From contig UQUC01000030.1 in NCBI GenBank assembly GCA_900544105.1, forward strand, positions 1 through 23,121: a DNA stretch of 23,121 nt. Direction: 5' to 3'. The translations under genes and the position numbers were made by a program. A model generated the notes under the pieces. It worked only from the letters and a program-made list of their open reading frames with translations, did not search any database and was not told the DNA's origin. Shown here one piece after another: positions 22,151 to 23,121 of the stretch; position 1 is the stretch's first letter; each line of letters opens with the position of its first letter. Origin of the DNA: an uncultured Oscillibacter sp. GTDB lineage: Bacteria > Bacillota > Clostridia > Oscillospirales > Oscillospiraceae.

Positions 22151-22166
22151 ACATTATCATTACAAT
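22139..22166 (+). promoter_or_regulatory. Possible promoter of serS
   Basis: TTGAAC (22139-22144), 16-nt spacer, TACAAT (22161-22166). It overlaps the end of the preceding gene, and no terminator separates the two, so serS may be read both from here and from the parA promoter. Only 49 nt lie between the genes, too short for a T-box leader. Confidence 0.45.
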
Positions 22167-22199
22167 TATTTCGATCTAATCGATCAAGGAGAATGAACT

Positions 22200-23121
22200 A
22201 TGCTCGACATTAAGTTTATCCGGGAAAATCCCGACATTGTGAAAGAAAATATCAAGAAGAAGTTCCAGGACGAGAAGCTGCCCCTGGTGGATGAGGTCAT
22301 TGAACTGGACAGCCAGCGCCGGGCCAACATTCAGGAGGCAGACCAGCTCCGTTCCGACCGCAACCGTCTGAGCAAGCAGGTCGGTATGCTGATGGGCCAG
22401 GCCAAGAAGGACCCCAGCAAGCTGGCTGAGGCCGAGGCTGTGAAGAAGCAGGTCACCGATGAGGCTGAGCGGCTGGCCGCTCTGGAAAAGCTGGAAGCTG
22501 AGCTGGACGAGAAGGTCCACCACATCATGCTCCAGATCCCCCAGATCATTGACCCCTCCGTGCCCATCGGCCCGGACGATTCCGCCAACGTAGAGGTCCA
22601 GCGCTTCGGCGAGGCCAAGGTGCCTGACTTCCCCATCCCCTATCACACAGACATTATGGAGAGCTTTGACGGCATCGACATGGACGCTGCCAGCCGTGTC
22701 TCCGGCTCCGGCTTCTACTATCTGCTGGGTGACATTGCCCGTCTCCATGAGGCTGTGCTGGCCTATGGCCGGGACTTCATGATCTCCAAGGGCTTCACCT
22801 ACTGCATCCCCCCCTTCATGATCCACGGCAATGTGGTGGAGGGCGTCATGAGCCAGACGGATATGGATGCCATGATGTATAAGATCGAGGGCGAGGACCT
22901 GTATCTGATCGGCACCAGTGAGCACTCCATGATCGGCCGGTTCATCGACCAGATCATTCCCTCCGACAAGCTGCCCCAGACGCTGACCTCCTACTCCCCC
23001 TGCTTCCGCAAGGAGAAGGGCTCTCACGGCATTGAGGAGCGCGGTGTGTACCGCATCCACCAGTTTGAGAAGCAGGAGATGATCGTGGTCTGCAAGCCCG
23101 AGGACTCCAAGGCGTGGTACG
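22200..23121 (+). CDS. serS: Seryl-tRNA synthetase (5' part, cut by the window end)
   Basis: Charges tRNA(Ser) with serine. The first 307 codons are present; the usual length is about 425. MLDIKFIRENPDIVKENI is the typical start. Residues up to about 105 form the long antiparallel coiled-coil arm that grips the tRNA's variable arm (QRRANIQEADQLRSDRNRLSKQ in its first helix). The class II catalytic domain begins near residue 140, with SGSGFYYLLGDIARLHEAV, the TSEHSMIG segment for serine and adenylate binding, and motif 2 around SPCFRKEKGSHG. Motif 3 lies beyond the window. GGTSE is here GTSEH, as in many clostridial enzymes. ATG 22200 has AAGGAG eight bases upstream. The gene is complete as far as can be seen, with no frameshift. 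Confidence 0.97.
   Translation, partial: MLDIKFIRENPDIVKENIKKKFQDEKLPLVDEVIELDSQRRANIQEADQLRSDRNRLSKQVGMLMGQAKKDPSKLAEAEAVKKQVTDEAERLAALEKLEAELDEKVHHIMLQIPQIIDPSVPIGPDDSANVEVQRFGEAKVPDFPIPYHTDIMESFDGIDMDAASRVSGSGFYYLLGDIARLHEAVLAYGRDFMISKGFTYCIPPFMIHGNVVEGVMSQTDMDAMMYKIEGEDLYLIGTSEHSMIGRFIDQIIPSDKLPQTLTSYSPCFRKEKGSHGIEERGVYRIHQFEKQEMIVVCKPEDSKAWY

Noticed and set aside
22151..22199. T-box leader before serS
   Set aside because: Only 49 nt between the genes and no terminator hairpin or T-box sequence.

Overview
The window is a dense, GC-rich chromosomal segment with 21 protein genes and no rRNA, tRNA, CRISPR array or insertion sequence that I can see. Gene content and strong AGGAGG-type ribosome binding sites point to the Firmicutes. 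The ParB/Noc pair, the DnaD/DnaI-like pair, the VanW, DUF1836 and DegV proteins and the high GC suggest a Clostridia member such as the Oscillospiraceae; that placement is inference. mnmE, noc, parAB and serS together suggest the origin-proximal part of the chromosome, but no oriC or dnaA is present.

Layout. (1) 146-6378, + strand: mnmE; a DUF1836 gene overlapping a degV gene; a terminator; a 386-nt gene-free, palindrome-rich gap; prmA; a BASS-type transporter; a terminator; and noc. (2) 6587-8365: a membrane-anchored VanW protein with its own promoter, ending at a 17-bp-stem terminator shared with the convergent genes. (3) 8502-10394, - strand: the only leftward genes, a DnaI/DnaC-like helicase loader and a DnaD-domain protein, read from a clear promoter at 10427-10455. 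(4) 10597-13031: zapA overlapping a U32 (RlhA-like) gene. (5) 13142-19676: a probable six-gene operon of dut, maf, mreC, mreD, mrdA (PBP2) and a cytoplasmic GH13 amylase. (6) 19677-19971: an intergenic region with two parS sites, a terminator, a second terminator-like hairpin and a good sigma-A promoter. (7) 19972-23121: parA, parB, a coupled gene for a membrane coiled-coil protein, and serS, which runs off the window.

The genes share a theme of coordinating growth with the chromosome cycle: segregation (ParA, ParB, parS), nucleoid occlusion (Noc), division (ZapA), elongation (MreC, MreD, PBP2), replication initiation or restart (DnaD, DnaI-like), nucleotide-pool cleaning (dUTPase, Maf) and translation or RNA modification (MnmE, PrmA, U32, SerRS).

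No wholly new system is obvious. The best leads are: the coiled-coil membrane protein coupled to parB by an ATGA overlap; a Noc that keeps Noc-type DNA-binding residues but lacks the N-terminal membrane-targeting peptide, with three ATTTCCC-like half-sites before its gene; a parS whose palindrome sits between 10-bp direct repeats; and the structured degV-prmA gap.
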